Of a stretch of 64,000 bases of DNA, positions 1-11,959 are shown piece by piece. How positions within the stretch are numbered: position 1 is the first letter of the stretch; the number at the start of each line of letters is the position of its first letter. A program made the position numbers and the translations under genes. The stretch lies in assembly GCF_035083965.1 (NCBI RefSeq), contig NC_089725.1:30947925-31011924 (forward strand), given 5' to 3'. Below the pieces are notes generated by a model that searched no databases, was not told the origin of the DNA, and saw only the letters and a program-made list of their open reading frames with translations. The DNA is from Branchiostoma lanceolatum. Taxonomy: Eukaryota > Chordata > Leptocardii > Amphioxiformes > Branchiostomatidae.

Positions 1-677
1 ATGGGCTGGACACCGTGTGAAGTTAGATGGAAAGGGGCTATGGTGGCTATGTGGAACAGGCTAGTGAATATGTCTGACGACAGGATTACAAAGAGAGTTT
101 TTAGATGGGACTTGCGAAATAATGGTCCCTGGAGTAAAGACTTGTATGAAATATTCTTTGAGTCAGAACAAGAACATGTTTTCAAAATAGGTTAAGAGGC
201 GATACGAGACTCACCAAAGATGTACTATTTTCGCAATATGAACAAAAGTGGGCTTATGAGCTTTGGCTTAAGCCAAAACTAAGAACCTATGCATTGATAA
301 AAGACTCATTCTCCCCGGAGAGATATGTTACACTCCCTCTTACAAGAGCCCGGAGATCTCTGTGTGCCCAGCTGAGAGCGGGCATATTACCCTTGTCTAT
401 TGAAACAGGAAGATTTAATGCCATTCCTGAGGATGATAGAATTTGTCTACTGTGTAATCTACATGAAATTTAGAATGAGGTCCATTTCCTATTTTATTGC
501 CCTTTCTACGACAGTTTACGCCAAACACTGTTCAACAAAATGTACAACAAGAGACCTGATATCATTTGGGAAAGAGATGAAACAAAACTTATCTGGTTAT
601 TCACAGAGGGGGTATTTGAAATTGCTTCATACATTCAACAGGCTTGGAAGGAACGTAAGCACTACATCTACTCATAA
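1..677 (+). pseudogene. LINE ORF2 C-terminal remnant
   Basis: Codons are open from 1 to 195 and, after a frame change, from 198 to 677, where a TAA ends the reading. The second part reads CLLCN, then HFLFYCPFYDSLRQ, the cysteine/histidine knuckle found near the C-terminus of CR1/RTE-like non-LTR retrotransposon ORF2 proteins, followed by an Ile/Trp-rich tail. An in-frame TAG at 471-473 and the frameshift near 196 show it is dead. The window cuts the 5' part; no reverse transcriptase core is present. Family assignment beyond LINE is uncertain. Confidence 0.6.
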
Positions 678-1200
678 CAAGACAGCAACAACAACAAAAT
701 ACTTCAATGGAATGATTTGATCCTATTTTGCATCTAGTTTTAGTTTTGTTTGGGTTTGTCTCTACCCTGTCATGTACTGTTTTGACTGTTATATACTGAG
801 TTGACATACGTGTGTTACCTTCAACAACTTTTTATTTGAATTTAATTTATGTTCATTTACCACTTGCTTTCTTGAATTGATTTGAATCAATGTACCAGGT
901 GTGTCCCTTTTGTGTTGCCATTATATTATGCTCATAATATTTTGTGTTACTCATTATTGCTATTATTATGATTTATTTCCGATTATCATTATTTACTACT
1001 GTACCTCTACCAATACTCCCATGTCAAGTTTATGTATATCACCTATTTGTTTGTTTGTATGTATGTATGTATAGATTAAGTACACCTTACGAGAGTCGCT
1101 GTACTTTTGTTGTGTCAATAAAGATTGTTGTATTCAATTGGTGTCCTATAAGTCCGTATGGGCTGGGCGACTTTTTGAGTCGCAGGACACGGAAATAAAC
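678..1200 (+). other. 3' tail of the LINE relic, no gene
   Basis: AT-rich 3' UTR-like sequence with short T-rich and GTAT runs, ending in TTGTGTCAATAAAGATTG with AATAAA at 1118-1123. Nearly the same tail (GTTGGGTCAATAAAGATT) closes the LINE relic near 11460, which supports a shared LINE 3' end. No further coding potential seen. Confidence 0.45.
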
Positions 1201-1249
1201 ATTCATTCAAACATTCAAACATACCTTTACCTCTTGCATTAAATTTGAA

Positions 1250-1780
1250 TGATAGAATCAAGGGGAAAACGCTGCGGCCCTTTGATCCTTCGCTGCGGCC
1301 CTTTGATCCCATCGCCATCCTCGGCGGTCTCACGGCGACTGTTTTGGACATGTTCAAAACCATCGCCGAGGTTAGACCCCCATTCCACTTGGACGGCGCT
1401 CTCACCACGCTCTCACGGCGGCCTAAAATTGGCCAGATCGCCGTGAGAGCGCCGAACCCCTGGAAAACGTGCACCACTTCAAGAATGAAATTTGTTTGAA
1501 CTACAGATATGACCATTCAATCATCGTAGAGCGCTCGCTGCGGCCCTTTGATCCTTTGCTGCGGTCATTTGATCCCATCGCCATCCTCGGCGCGCACACG
1601 GCGACTGTTTTGGACATGTTCAAAACCATCGTCGAGGTGACGGCGCGCTCTCGCCGCGCTCCCACGGCGCTCTCGCCGCGCTCTCGGCGCTCTCACGGCG
1701 ATCTGGCCAAATTGAGGACTCATTGAGGTCGCCGCGAGAGCGCGGCGAGAGCGCCGTCCAAGTGGAACGGGGGTATAAGA
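1250..1780. repeat. GC-rich repeat with direct and inverted halves
   Basis: Two direct copies (about 1270-1452 and 1540-1770) start with the phrase GCTGCGGCCCTTTGATCC and share GTTTTGGACATGTTCAAAAC. The segment 1378-1452 is also an imperfect inverted match of 1690-1775, built on GGCGCTCTCACGGCG/CGCCGTGAGAGCGCC and CCACTTGGACGGCG/CGCCGTCCAAGTGG, so the block can fold back. It seems to interrupt an antisense LINE fragment, suggesting a MITE-like insertion. The ORFs across it on both strands are by-products of the repeat. Confidence 0.6.
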
Positions 1781-1925
1781 AATACATTTCATCTTCAATA
1801 CGTGAGTTATTACAAAATTTACATAATTTATCATGTAGAGGGGTACGGCTATGCCTGCCAGATTCAATATGTAGTGGATGGTCACTGATATGACGTTTAC
1901 ACACGGCTCTACGATTGTTATGCCG
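1781..1925 (-). pseudogene. Antisense LINE ORF2 fragment
   Basis: Read on the minus strand this encodes HISDHPLHIESGRHSRTP, then LCKFCNNSRIEDEMYFL, matching the form of the LINE ORF2 C-terminal knuckle (basic stretch, CxxC, acidic, HFL-like). It is cut at 1780 by the GC-rich repeat. From 1926 to 1997 I see nothing recognisable. Confidence 0.5.
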
Positions 1926-1997
1926 GTCATGAACCTTTCTGTGTTAATTTGCATGGCTCACGGTGAAAAAATACAACGGTGAGTCATTAGCTTTGGT

Positions 1998-2045
1998 CAC
2001 GTGGTGGGCGTCTATAAAGAGGGGTCGAACGGAATTGCGTCATTT
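1998..2045 (+). promoter_or_regulatory. PolB copy 1 TATA promoter
   Basis: TATAAAGAGG starts at 2013, with an E-box CACGTG at 1998-2003 and a GGGCG just before the TATA. Initiation is expected about 30 bp downstream, near 2043. The same TATA and leader stand at 24737, with different DNA upstream, so the two copies have different upstream control regions. Confidence 0.55.
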
Positions 2046-2752
2046 CTCTAGTTAATCGAGCAGGAAGTACACCGTGTGGTCGTTATCGAGAGTCCTTCCG
2101 AGGCCTTTTCATACCATTTAACGAAAGATTCTTGGTCTGTTTTGTTGTGGAATCGGTTGCTGGGTTTCCGAGGATCATTTTGATACGTTTCCCGAGTTTC
2201 TACGCTCAGTATTCGCTGAGTAACGAGAGTTTTTTTGCCACCGTACCCCCCTCTCGGGCTCGTTTCGGCGGACGGCAGCTGCTATCCCGTCTGGTTATCC
2301 TACGCCGTGGCGGTGGTTGTTTGGCGGCAATTTTTACGCCCCAACGTGAACTAACTGTCTCTTCCTGCCATAGGGAGGACTGCCAGGTTTGCCAGGTTCG
2401 TTTTGAGTACTATTTTTGTGATATTCTCACGATTTGGGCTGTGTTTGGGTGGATCCGTTTGGTGACACAACCACCCCAAAAAAACAGGAAAGGAACATGG
2501 CTGCACATGTTTTTTTTTCATCGAACAAATCTCTTAGAAATCGCTCTTTCGGGCGGCTATGGGTTCTGAAACGAGCAAAAAGGTCATAAATGTTTTAAAT
2601 GAGAGCAGATTTTCTGTGGGTGACAACAACGATCTCTCCAGCAAAAGAACCTGGCCCGTTGTAGAAAATTGCGAATAATATTAATCGCTCCTGACGGAAA
2701 CAAACGTTGGCGCCGCCGTGAAAGCTTGCAAAGGAGACTAATGAAACGTCAG
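2045..2752 (+). other. Putative noncoding first exon of PolB
   Basis: Runs from the predicted start site to a strong splice donor, CAG|GTAAGA, with GT at 2753. The matching acceptor would be the TTGTTTCAG ending at 5781, 26 bp before the PolB ATG. A 145-codon frame at 2132 starts with TTG, not ATG, and is frameshifted near its end in copy 2, so I treat the stretch as 5' UTR. The splice is inferred from signal quality only. Confidence 0.4.
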
Positions 2753-3190
2753 GTAAGATTTCCATTTTACACATTTTCTTCATTATTTTGCAGGTCTAAC
2801 TAAATTTTTATGGAATTTTAGGTGATTCTCATTGACTAATGTTCCTTGATTGTTTACATGGTCTATTGTCGCCAGCATAATTCTGTTTGGTAGATCAGTG
2901 CCTTGAAAAAAAATGTTCACGGTGACTCCTAGTATCTTCAAGCCCGTGCACAGATTATGGCTTTTAAGGCACCAAACAAAATGATGCTGACGACCGGCGA
3001 CATGCATGTAAATAAGCAAGGGACGTTGTTTAGAGTTACCAAAAATGCCATGAAAGTTAGGTTAGACCACCAGGAAAATAATGAAAAAATATGTAAATGG
3101 AGGTGTTACCTGACGTTTCACCTGTCATTACCGCCCGGAAAAGCAATTTCAGATAGATTCATCCGTTAAAAACACATGCAGACATGGTCA

Positions 3191-3228
3191 ACGGAAGGAA
3201 TGCATATTGGAATGACCATTCCTTCCGT
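3191..3228. repeat. 12-bp perfect hairpin
   Basis: ACGGAAGGAATG and its complement CATTCCTTCCGT are separated by 14 bp. The same hairpin is at 25916-25953 in the second block. It stands just outside the left arm of the long inverted-repeat transposon. Function unknown. Confidence 0.6.
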
Positions 3229-3235
3229 TTTTAAA

Positions 3236-5716
3236 CCGGCAAGAATTAATTTTACCCGGGGGTAACAGCAATAAGGAAGTTCTCCCCACCGTGACCTAGC
3301 CTACAGTTCGAGGGCTGAGTTGACCCCAATAACCATGTAAACACATAAAATACACAGGAATCCTAGTCCCGTCTACCAGGATGAACAATAGCTGGAGCTA
3401 AAGACTGAGTAGTACGAGTATTTTTTTCTTCTGTTTTTTTTTTTTTAAATAACATTGTCAAACAAAGCAAAATGACCCAGATAATTACATCAAAGCCACA
3501 ATGAAATATTTTGCACAACTTTCAGGTTAAAAAAAAATTAAGAACCCCGTGTTCAAATTGCAACAGCCAAACTAGTTTGACCTATATTTGCAACTTGACA
3601 ATGTCTTCCTCACAGCTGAACTAGCTTTTATAGTGATTGTGTGTCTAGAAATATGGCTTATATTTGTGGCGTCTCCTTGGTTGTCGAAAAAGCCAGTACA
3701 TATACTGGGGCTCTGTAGAGCTGTACATGTACGTTGTATCTGCCAGTCAATCCAGTCAATATCTGAGACACACTTCCAAACAGAGCATGACAAACCTGCT
3801 TTACATTCTTTGGAAGAAAGTGTTTTGAAGGGTAATTCAACTACTTGGTGAACTGACTTAGCCTGCCTCCACAGGGTCTGGTAGTCTACGTCAGTTGAAT
3901 TTATTGGGTGATCTATTTTTTTATAGTACAGTCGTGCCCTTTAAGCTCTTTATGATATGTGACTGAACCTTCCTAGTACGTTACGTCTTTACGACTGGTA
4001 TTTTAGATCGTGCGTTGTCATATGCTGAAGGATCCAGTTCAAACAGCTTGCCTTGGCGGAACTGGCGTTTTACCCCAACAAGAGGGGTGTTGCCCAGTAT
4101 ACGATCAAGATCAAGATCAACTGAATAAACATGCCCCGCCAAACACCAATGAAACTAAGAAACAAACAAGGTCATAGAAAGGTCATATTCCTACAGTTTT
4201 TATTCTCTAATTTACGATACAACATCCATAATATTTTCTAAAGAGTTGACGTACCGTGACTGATATGTTTCCTGGGAACTAACTAAAGGTGTATTTCGTT
4301 CAAATGTATGATTTTTTTGGGGCAATCAGCCAACTTTTCGAGAGCAACCACCTCTCCTCACCAACCACTTACCCAGTTCCCTGAGCGGTTGCTTGCGCCA
4401 GGTTTGACTGTAATAGAAATTTTTTAAACTTTAAATCGCGATCAGTTTATATCACTTCCAAAGTGCCAAAATCTGAAAACAGCTTTTAAGAGCTGACACC
4501 TTCCAGCATCTCACTGGCGAGTTTGTTTTGTCAGATTTGTCATGGCTGGTGATTCTGAGCTGACAAGGAAGGCAAATTCTGCCTCCTCGTAACTCGGGTT
4601 TGGCTTCTGAAACTGGTATGTTAAATCGAAATTTGAAAACGAAAAGATAAAAAGCAAAAATTGAAGATGTAGAACAGAGTTTGGGGGATGAACCGAAAAT
4701 GGTCGATGGGAGCGGAGCGTTGCAGGTCTTATTACTGTCTACTCGTGTGAATAATATAAACTTGAGAGCATTTACACAGTTTTTTAATCATAGCAAATCG
4801 GTGCTCTTTAAAAATACTCGAACAGTTTTCAACGCCTAATTAGTGACAGGGGCTTTCGCTAATGAATGGTTCGTCTCCAATGGACGTGACAAGAGTATCG
4901 ATTACCGTCATTGCATTCGTTGTGTTTACGTAATAGAGCATGCAAATGACACATGAAGCAAAGGCGTACCTGGGGTCACAGAAGACTGCTCCCCTTACCC
5001 TGTCTTGTTTGTTTCGGCGGCTGCGCCTCACCGGTGTGGACGTTGCATAGAAATTTCACTTTGATAACATGATCTGAGAGTAAAAACGAATTCAAAGAAT
5101 AGGATGAATAGCAGCAACAAATTGTAGTTCTGTTTATATTCGTCGAACGATAGGTTCGCCTGACCCCAGTGCTATTGTCGTATGCCCTGTGTGTGGAAGA
5201 CGCATGAACTAACGTTTGGGCTGCGATACCTACGATTATTTGACGTCACCATCGCCCTGCGATGGACATGGTAGAGGTTTACGACAGCGAAATGAGCGTT
5301 ACAAATTCTTAATCCGTGCCAGGTCGTCATAGTTGAAAGTCAGGGGTCACACTATTTTGTCTCTCTAAAATACTCGGTGGCGCTGTCAATGACCTGTAAG
5401 TCTAGATGCAGCCTGTCTGTCGGGCTCTCTGGCTTTGTTTGTTTGGCATAGCCGGAAAACCGCTTTAAGCATAACACAGTCACACAACAATCAAAGCTAG
5501 TTCAGTAGTAAGGAAGACATTTTCAAGTTGATAATATAAGAGCAATATCAAGTTTGAATTGAATTGAAGGGACTGATTTGACAGTTGAAATTTGAACACG
5601 GGGTTCTTTTCAAAACCTGAAATTTGTGCAAACCCTGAAAGCATTTTATTGATAGTGTAGCTTTGATGCAATTATTTGGGTCATTTTGTCTTTGCTTGAT
5701 AATGTTATTTCAAAAA
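3236..5716. mobile_element. Inverted-repeat transposon, right arm truncated
   Basis: The left arm (about 3236-3640) and the right arm (about 5486-5716) are imperfect inverted copies; for example AAGAACCCCGTGTTCAAATT at 3540 pairs with the complement at 5586-5607, and the AATGACCCA segment at 3471 with TGGGTCATT near 5677. The outer ~130 bp of the right arm is missing here but present in copy 2. The interior (3640-5480) has no convincing transposase gene; the short ORFs on both strands look random. It would lie in the first PolB intron. Confidence 0.65.
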
Positions 5717-5807
5717 CCAGTCTTATGCAAATTTGTACGTTAAGTGTTTAAAACTCATTGAATGTTTGCATGTTGTTTCAGAAACCAGCGACACCGTCCA
5801 ATAGTCA

Positions 5808-8800
5808 ATGATGGCGTTCAGTTGTGATACATGTGACAAAACCTTCGCCCACAAACAATCACTCAATCGTCACAAAAAGGAGCACGACTCGACCGCACCC
5901 ATGCACGAGTGCGATTTCTGCGGCAAGAAATCTGCAAGACGCGACAACCTGCTACAACATCGGCACGTATCGTGCATAGGGACACCTCCCAAAGAACACC
6001 CCGTGCCGTCTACATCTCGCGGGAAGAAGAGGGATACTCCGGCAGACGGGGCCGGCCCCAGGGCGAAACGACGTCACGTTCAGCCCGGAGGGTTTGCCTT
6101 TAAGGAAGATCCGACGGACGTTCCGGAGAACCTAATTCCGCAAGACGACGACGTGGCCGTCCAGAATCTCTACCGACAAAAATGGCCGACCATTCGAACA
6201 CAGTTTAGGAGAAGTCAAAGGATCCAGGACACGTACAACTTTAGGCTGAACTCTGAAGACCCGACCGATCTGGCCGACCACGTGTGGTCCATCTTCAAGG
6301 ATCAACTAACCGTCTTTAAAATCAACTTATCGTTCGGGTTCTTTCTTCGGGACGGCGAAACTGGGGCACTGCGATACTTCCACCCATCAGAAAATAACAA
6401 CAAGTTTCTGCCAGCACCCGTCCTGGTAGAAAACGACGACGGCGTTAGGCGGTTCCTGGACAGCATCGAGGACGTCGACATCATGGAACAGGCACGCCAG
6501 CAGCGTCCCAACAGCAAGTCGGTCCTGCACAAGATGGTGAACGTGACGTTTTACGTCAACAAAATCAAAGACCATCCCATCGGTGCGCCCCAGACAGTGC
6601 AGGACTACATCAAAAAGAGTAGGTCAATCATCGCCCTACTGGGGGACAGACATGGCCCTTACACCGACAAGCTCTGCTTCTTCCGGTGCCTGGCACTCCA
6701 TCGCAACTACGACGACCGCACCAAACTGGAAAGACCGACAAAGAAGCTCTTCAGTAAGTACCTGGCGTGCGTGGGCAAGACGGCCAAACACTTCAAAGGC
6801 GTGTCCCTCAAAAACCTGGACGAGCTAGAAACTTTATTTGAGGTCGACATTTACGTCTATGCCCTTCAGCCCAGCGATGAAGAGGACGCAGGAGGCAACG
6901 ATTTCTTCGCGGAACTGGTGAGGCGTCCCCCGTCGACGTACAAGAACAAAATGTACCTGAATCTCTACAAGGAACATTTTTCTTACATCAAAAACTTCCA
7001 AACCTACGCAAAGTCCTTTGGTTGTCCGCGATGCGGAAAGAGGTGGCGGCGCAGCGGCAACTGCGAACGCCACATGCGCACGTGCGACGGTCAGGTGAAA
7101 AGGGAATACCCAGGGGGCGCCTACCGTCTACCACAGACCGTCTTCGAGAAACTGAAGGACGAAGGGATCGAAGTCCCCGAGGAAGATCAGTACTACCCTT
7201 ACCGCGCCTGCTTCGATATAGAATGCCTCCTGAAACCGCTGAACGGTGACAAGACCAACAAGCTCCAGTGGGAGGCCGTTCACGAATTGCTGAGCGTTAG
7301 CGTGGCCAGTAACGTGCCGGAATATGAACATCCAAAATGTTTCGTGTCCAAAGGCGACCCGACAAAAGTGGCCGAAACCTTGCTGGCCTACCTGCAGGAA
7401 GTCAGCCGTAAGGCGTACGCCCTTCTGTCGGACAAGTTCGCCTGGGTCGTGGAGAAGATGGAGGCCATCAGGGAAAATGACTTGAAGCGAGAAGAAGCGG
7501 AAGGAGAAGAAACAGAAGAAGAAGAAGCAAAGAGAGAAGGAGAAGCGGAGGAAGAAGAAGAAGCGGAGGAAGAAGAAACAGAAGGAGAAGAAACGGAGGG
7601 AGATGAAACGGAAGGAGAAGAAGGACAAGAAGCGGAAGGAGACGAGGTGGAAGGAGAAGAAGCGGAAGACGAAGAGATCAAACAACAGGGAAAACGCCGA
7701 AAAACGCATTACATGACCAAACTGTTGGCGGAATTAGACAAATACATGAGACAGTTGGTGGTCCTTAGCTTCAACGGTGGGAATTATGACCTCAACGCCA
7801 TCAAAAAGGTATTTCTCCCACCGTTGTTGCGATCGACCACTAAACTCCGGCCGATCAAAAGGAACAACACCTACATGTCAATAGAAACGGACGACCTCAA
7901 ATTCCTCGATCTCATCAACTACGTGGCCCCGGGCTTCTCCTATTCGACCCTGCTGAAGGCATACGACTGCCAGGAGACAAAGGGATTCTTCCCGTAAGTT
8001 GGCGTCTTTGTTTGTTTGTTTGTTTGTTTGCTAATTTGTTTGTTTGTTTGTTTGGTTGGTTGATTGATATGACCAAACGTGTTAGACCGAAAGGTGACGT
8101 CTTATTCGTCTCGTTGATATGACAGGTACGAATGGATGGACAGTTTGGAAAAGTTGGAGCACACACAGCTGCCACCACGAGCCGCCTTCCACAGCAACCT
8201 ACGACAGTCAGACATATCGGAGGACGAGTACCTGTACTGTCGGCGGGTATGGAAAGAGCAGGGCATGACGACCATGAGGAAATTCCTCATATGGTAGGTG
8301 TATGTCTTCTTGTAGTCTTATGGGTGTTGCCCCCTTTTTTTAACCCTTAGCACACTAAAGTAGCCGTTTGGCGACCCACTCTCTATTGGTCACAGAGTTA
8401 AGCAGAAGGGAGAAGGTCAACGATCTATAGAATATCGTACGCAGAAGATTGATTATTGTTTCGTCATTGTTTCTACAGGTACAACAACAAGGACGTGGTC
8501 CCGATGCTGGAAGTCGTGCAGAAGATGGCCGAATTCTACCGGAAGAAATCCATCGACATGTTTAAAGACGGAATAAGTGTGCCCGGCCTGACACTAAAGT
8601 ACCTTTTTATGAACTTGCCGAAGGACACCTACTACACGCTTGTAGACAACGAGGACGTGTACAGGTTGTTTAAAGACAACATAGTGGGGGGCCCCAGCAT
8701 TATCTTTCATAGGTACCACGAGAAGGGCAAGACTTACATCAGGGCCGACGAGATGAAAAAGTTGGGCAGGGAACCGAAACCTTGTCAAAAGGTGGTTGGC

Positions 8801-10495
8801 TACGACGCGAATGCGTTGTATCTCTGGGCCCTAACGCAGGACATGCCCACTGGCCATTACATTCGGCGGCGGGAACACACCGACTTCAACCGAGAATATT
8901 CTTCCTATCCCTGGGGACGCAATGCCGTTGACTGGTTAGACTGGGTGGCCCAAGAGCGGGACCTCGTCATTCGGCACAAATTGAATGACACGGAAAAGCG
9001 TATCGGTCCACGTCGAATTCCTGTGGACGGTTTCTGTTCGGCCACCGGGGAAATTTTTGAGTTTCACGGTTGTTATTGGCACGGCCACGACTGTTACTTG
9101 AACAGAGGCCGCAACTACAACAAACAACGCGGCAAATCATTCGAGACCTTGCGGGAAGAAACGGCAGAAAGGACCGAGTACCTGCAGGGGTGTAAGTATA
9201 AGGTCAACGAAATGTGGGAGTGCCAGTGGGAAAGTTTAACAAGAACCGACGACCGATTAGCGTCGTTTTTGGCCGGTCGCAAGACTCCCACTGAACATCT
9301 TCTTTCCATGACCCGTAAACGCCTCCTCAAGGCTGTTCGCTCGGGAGACTTGTTTGGAGTGGTAGAATGCGACATTGAGGTCCCCGCAGATCGCAAGTCG
9401 CACTTTGCCGAAATGCCCCCTATATTCAAGAATGTCGACATTTCCATCGACGACATCGGCGAATACATGAAGTCGTATGCCGAGGAGCATCACATTATGT
9501 CCAAACCCAGGCGGTCGCTGATTGGCAGTATGTTTGGTCGAAAGATCCTCTTGGCTACGCCCTTACTCAATTGGTACATTGATCACGGCTTGAAAGTCAC
9601 TCACATCTACCAAGTGTTGGAGTACAGACCCAAGCCGAGTTTCAAGTCTTTTGGGGACGCCGTCAGTGACGCGCGGCGCAAGGGCGACGAGGATCAAGCC
9701 AAGAAGATCATCGCCGATACCATGAAGCTGATCGGTAATTCGGGGTATGGTAAGACGGTTACCAACAAAGAAAGACAGACTGACGTCGAGTATTGCGAAG
9801 ACGTTGTGACAGCCACCCGAAAGATCAACACCCCGCGGTTTCGGCACCTGGTCGTGATCAACGACGATTTCATGGAAATCGAATCGTCAAAACGTAAGAT
9901 CAGATTTGATCTCCCCCTTCAAATTGGGTTCTTTGTGTACCAGTATGCAAAGCTCCGCATGCTGAAGTTTTATTACGATTTCATGCTTAAGTACGTGGAT
10001 AGGTCCGATTTCCAATATTGTGAAATGGACACGGACTCGGCGTACATCGCCATCTCTGCAGACAGACTGAAGGACGTTATCAAACCCAACAAGCGTGATG
10101 AGTACGAAAACGAGAAACATAAATGGTTCCCCCGCACGGACGACCCACAGCACGCGGCTTACGATAAGCGCACTCCCGGGTTGTTCAAGGAAGAATGGTC
10201 CGGGAACGGGATTGTCGGCCTGAGTAGTAAGACCTATTACTGCTTCGGTGGAGACGAGAAGAGCGCAGACAAGTTCAGTTGCAAGGGGGTGAACAAACGA
10301 TCCAACGACATCGACCACCACAAGTATCTGAACGTCCTGCTGACGAAGAAAAGTGGTCAGGGCATCAACAAAGGGTTTCGCATGCGCGAGAACGAAATGC
10401 ACACGTACACGCAAACCCGAGATGCCTTTTCATACTTCTATCCAAAAAGAAAGGTACAAAAGGACGGGGTAACCACTCTTCCACTGGATATCTAG
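5808..10495 (+). CDS. Protein-primed family B DNA polymerase with zinc fingers and OTU-like domain (copy 1)
   Basis: Three exons (5808-7993, 8126-8293, 8479-10495) give 1456 aa; both introns are GT-AG and join in frame. Domains: two C2H2-like fingers (residues 4-56); an OTU-like module with TDKLCFFRCLALH (Cys290) and LYKEHFSYI (His390); a further CxxC..HxxxC finger (406-426); exonuclease motifs FDIE (Asp470, Glu472), FNGGNYD (Asp661) and YNNKD (Tyr786, Asp790); a Glu-rich low-complexity insert (560-623); polymerase motifs YDANALYLW (Asp894), KLIGNSGYG (Lys1201) and DTDS (Asp1302, Asp1304); and a CYWHGH insertion (about 983-988). This order is that of protein-primed PolBs of Polintons, adintoviruses and linear plasmids, which copy linear DNA from a terminal protein. 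All catalytic residues are present. The second finger has Ser where Phe is usual. Intron 1 holds a GTTT microsatellite. The start is the ATGATGG 26 bp after a good acceptor. Confidence 0.9.
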
Positions 10496-10882
10496 ACCAA
10501 CCCGTCTCTTAAAAATCTGTACGCGTTGTCGTTGCTCCGTGATCCCATGTTCATCGGGATCGACTCAGACGTTTGCATATCCATGATCCGTACATATTTG
10601 TGACTTATTATTACGTCTTCATAGATGCATATATTACATGGTGGAAATAGGTAAACATATCAAAGGATGTTCTAAACTCCAGAAGGCGGTGTTATTTTCC
10701 ACTAGATTATGTATCAATCAATACATAATCAGCCGACTTTTTACAGAATTCTGCTTGTGGTAAATTTTACAAGGTGTGTTTTTTAAAACAATATGATACT
10801 CACTAAACCCCTACAGACCCTACCAGTGTATTCCCTATGCGTAAACATACATTTTTAAACGTGGATATTTTCAGCTTAAATG
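10496..10882 (+). other. PolB 3' UTR, no other gene
   Basis: AT-rich sequence following the PolB stop codon and leading to the hairpin-enclosed AATAAA. Short ORFs here differ between the two copies of the block. Nothing else recognised. Confidence 0.5.
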
Positions 10883-10965
10883 AGGGTGGTTAAGCACAAT
10901 AAAAAGGCCAATTGTTAATAAGATATAAAAGAACACATAGCAAGAAGAGTTTTCTTAACCACCCT
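10883..10965 (+). terminator. PolB polyadenylation signal inside a hairpin
   Basis: AATAAA at 10898-10903 is the first clear signal after the PolB stop. It lies between perfect 12-bp inverted repeats, AGGGTGGTTAAG (10883-10894) and CTTAACCACCCT (10954-10965). The arrangement is kept in copy 2 at 34820-34902. It may be a small MITE supplying the signal. Confidence 0.5.
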
Positions 10966-10984
10966 GATATTCTTTTTATAACCT

Positions 10985-11460
10985 AACTTTTGTCAGGCAC
11001 TGTCAGGCACATTGTAAAAATCAAATAGGCTGAGGGTCACCTGAGGAATTTGGTAGAATACGGAATTATTTGGATGCGCACGGGACTAGTGAGCACTTTA
11101 TCGTATACTGTAAAAAATATTCATTTCTACTTCCTAAAATTACCATCCTTTGGAAAATAACTCCCCCCTCTGGACTTTAGGACTCCTTTAAAACTAGTAG
11201 TATAGGGTTACTAGAATATTCTTCAAACAGTGACTTGATAAAAGGTAGCGAAATACTAACCTCCAAACTCCAATATCTAGTCTGTACGTCTTGATCACAG
11301 AGTGACCTAGTAGTGACCTAGTAGTATAGGTAATACGTCAAACCCAATATGTTAATTTATTCAACTTGTACGAAGGTTAGTTAACTTGTATCCACTTGTT
11401 TCATTGCATTGTTGTAGAAGACCTTACAAAAGTCGATGTGCTTTTGTTGGGTCAATAAAG
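10985..11460 (+). pseudogene. LINE 3'-end remnant
   Basis: One frame reads SEHFIVYCKKYSFLLPK, a LINE ORF2 knuckle, followed by a stop at the end of WKITPPSGL and a further in-frame stretch. It closes with GTTGGGTCAATAAAGATT (AATAAA near 11452), like the tail of the relic at 678-1200. Upstream coding parts are absent. It could supply a second polyadenylation signal for PolB. Confidence 0.5.
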
Positions 11461-11950
11461 ATTAAGTGCTGAAGATTGAGTGAATTCTCCTTCTTTGTGA
11501 ACGATGAATGAATGCTGAATCGGTCTACATCTGTTAAGAATGAGTACAGCATTACGGTAAAGTAGATATATTTGTACACGTGGTTATTGTGTTCCCATTG
11601 CCCACCTGCACATTGCCGAAGTGGGTAGTATCTATGAGAAGTCGGGGACACTTTTCCTCTTGGTCGAATGTCTATCTGTATGCTTTCCTTTCCATAGTAG
11701 TTAATGTTGTTTTGCATGTCTGCAGCAGCTGGTAGTCGTCCAAAACCGGTGCGTGTTCTATATAACTTAAGCTGCTCTCAGCTAGTCTGCTATGATTTTA
11801 CACTATAGATATATACGTAAATACATACGCAAAACGCATGAAGCTTTAGATGTCTGCATCTGCTGTAGCTGGTGCTGGGATGATAGTTCTGTGTCTCTTA
11901 CTTCATTTATCTACTTTAATGCCGCAATGAAGGAAAAAACAATTGATCAG
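11461..11950 (+). other. Intergenic, no gene recognised
   Basis: Contains a TATATAA-like stretch near 11760 and a 128-codon frame from 11792, but the frame is not kept in copy 2, where substitutions and an A-run change break it. I see no conserved gene or RNA. Confidence 0.4.
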
Positions 11951-11959
11951 AGAATATTA

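Noticed and set aside
2132-2569. 145-codon frame conserved in both PolB blocks
   Set aside because: It begins with TTG, lies in the predicted 5' UTR, and is frameshifted in copy 2; conservation only reflects the recent duplication.
7128-7709. 193-aa Phe/Ser-rich ORF antisense to PolB
   Set aside because: It is the complement of the Glu-rich GAA/GAG repeat in PolB exon 1.
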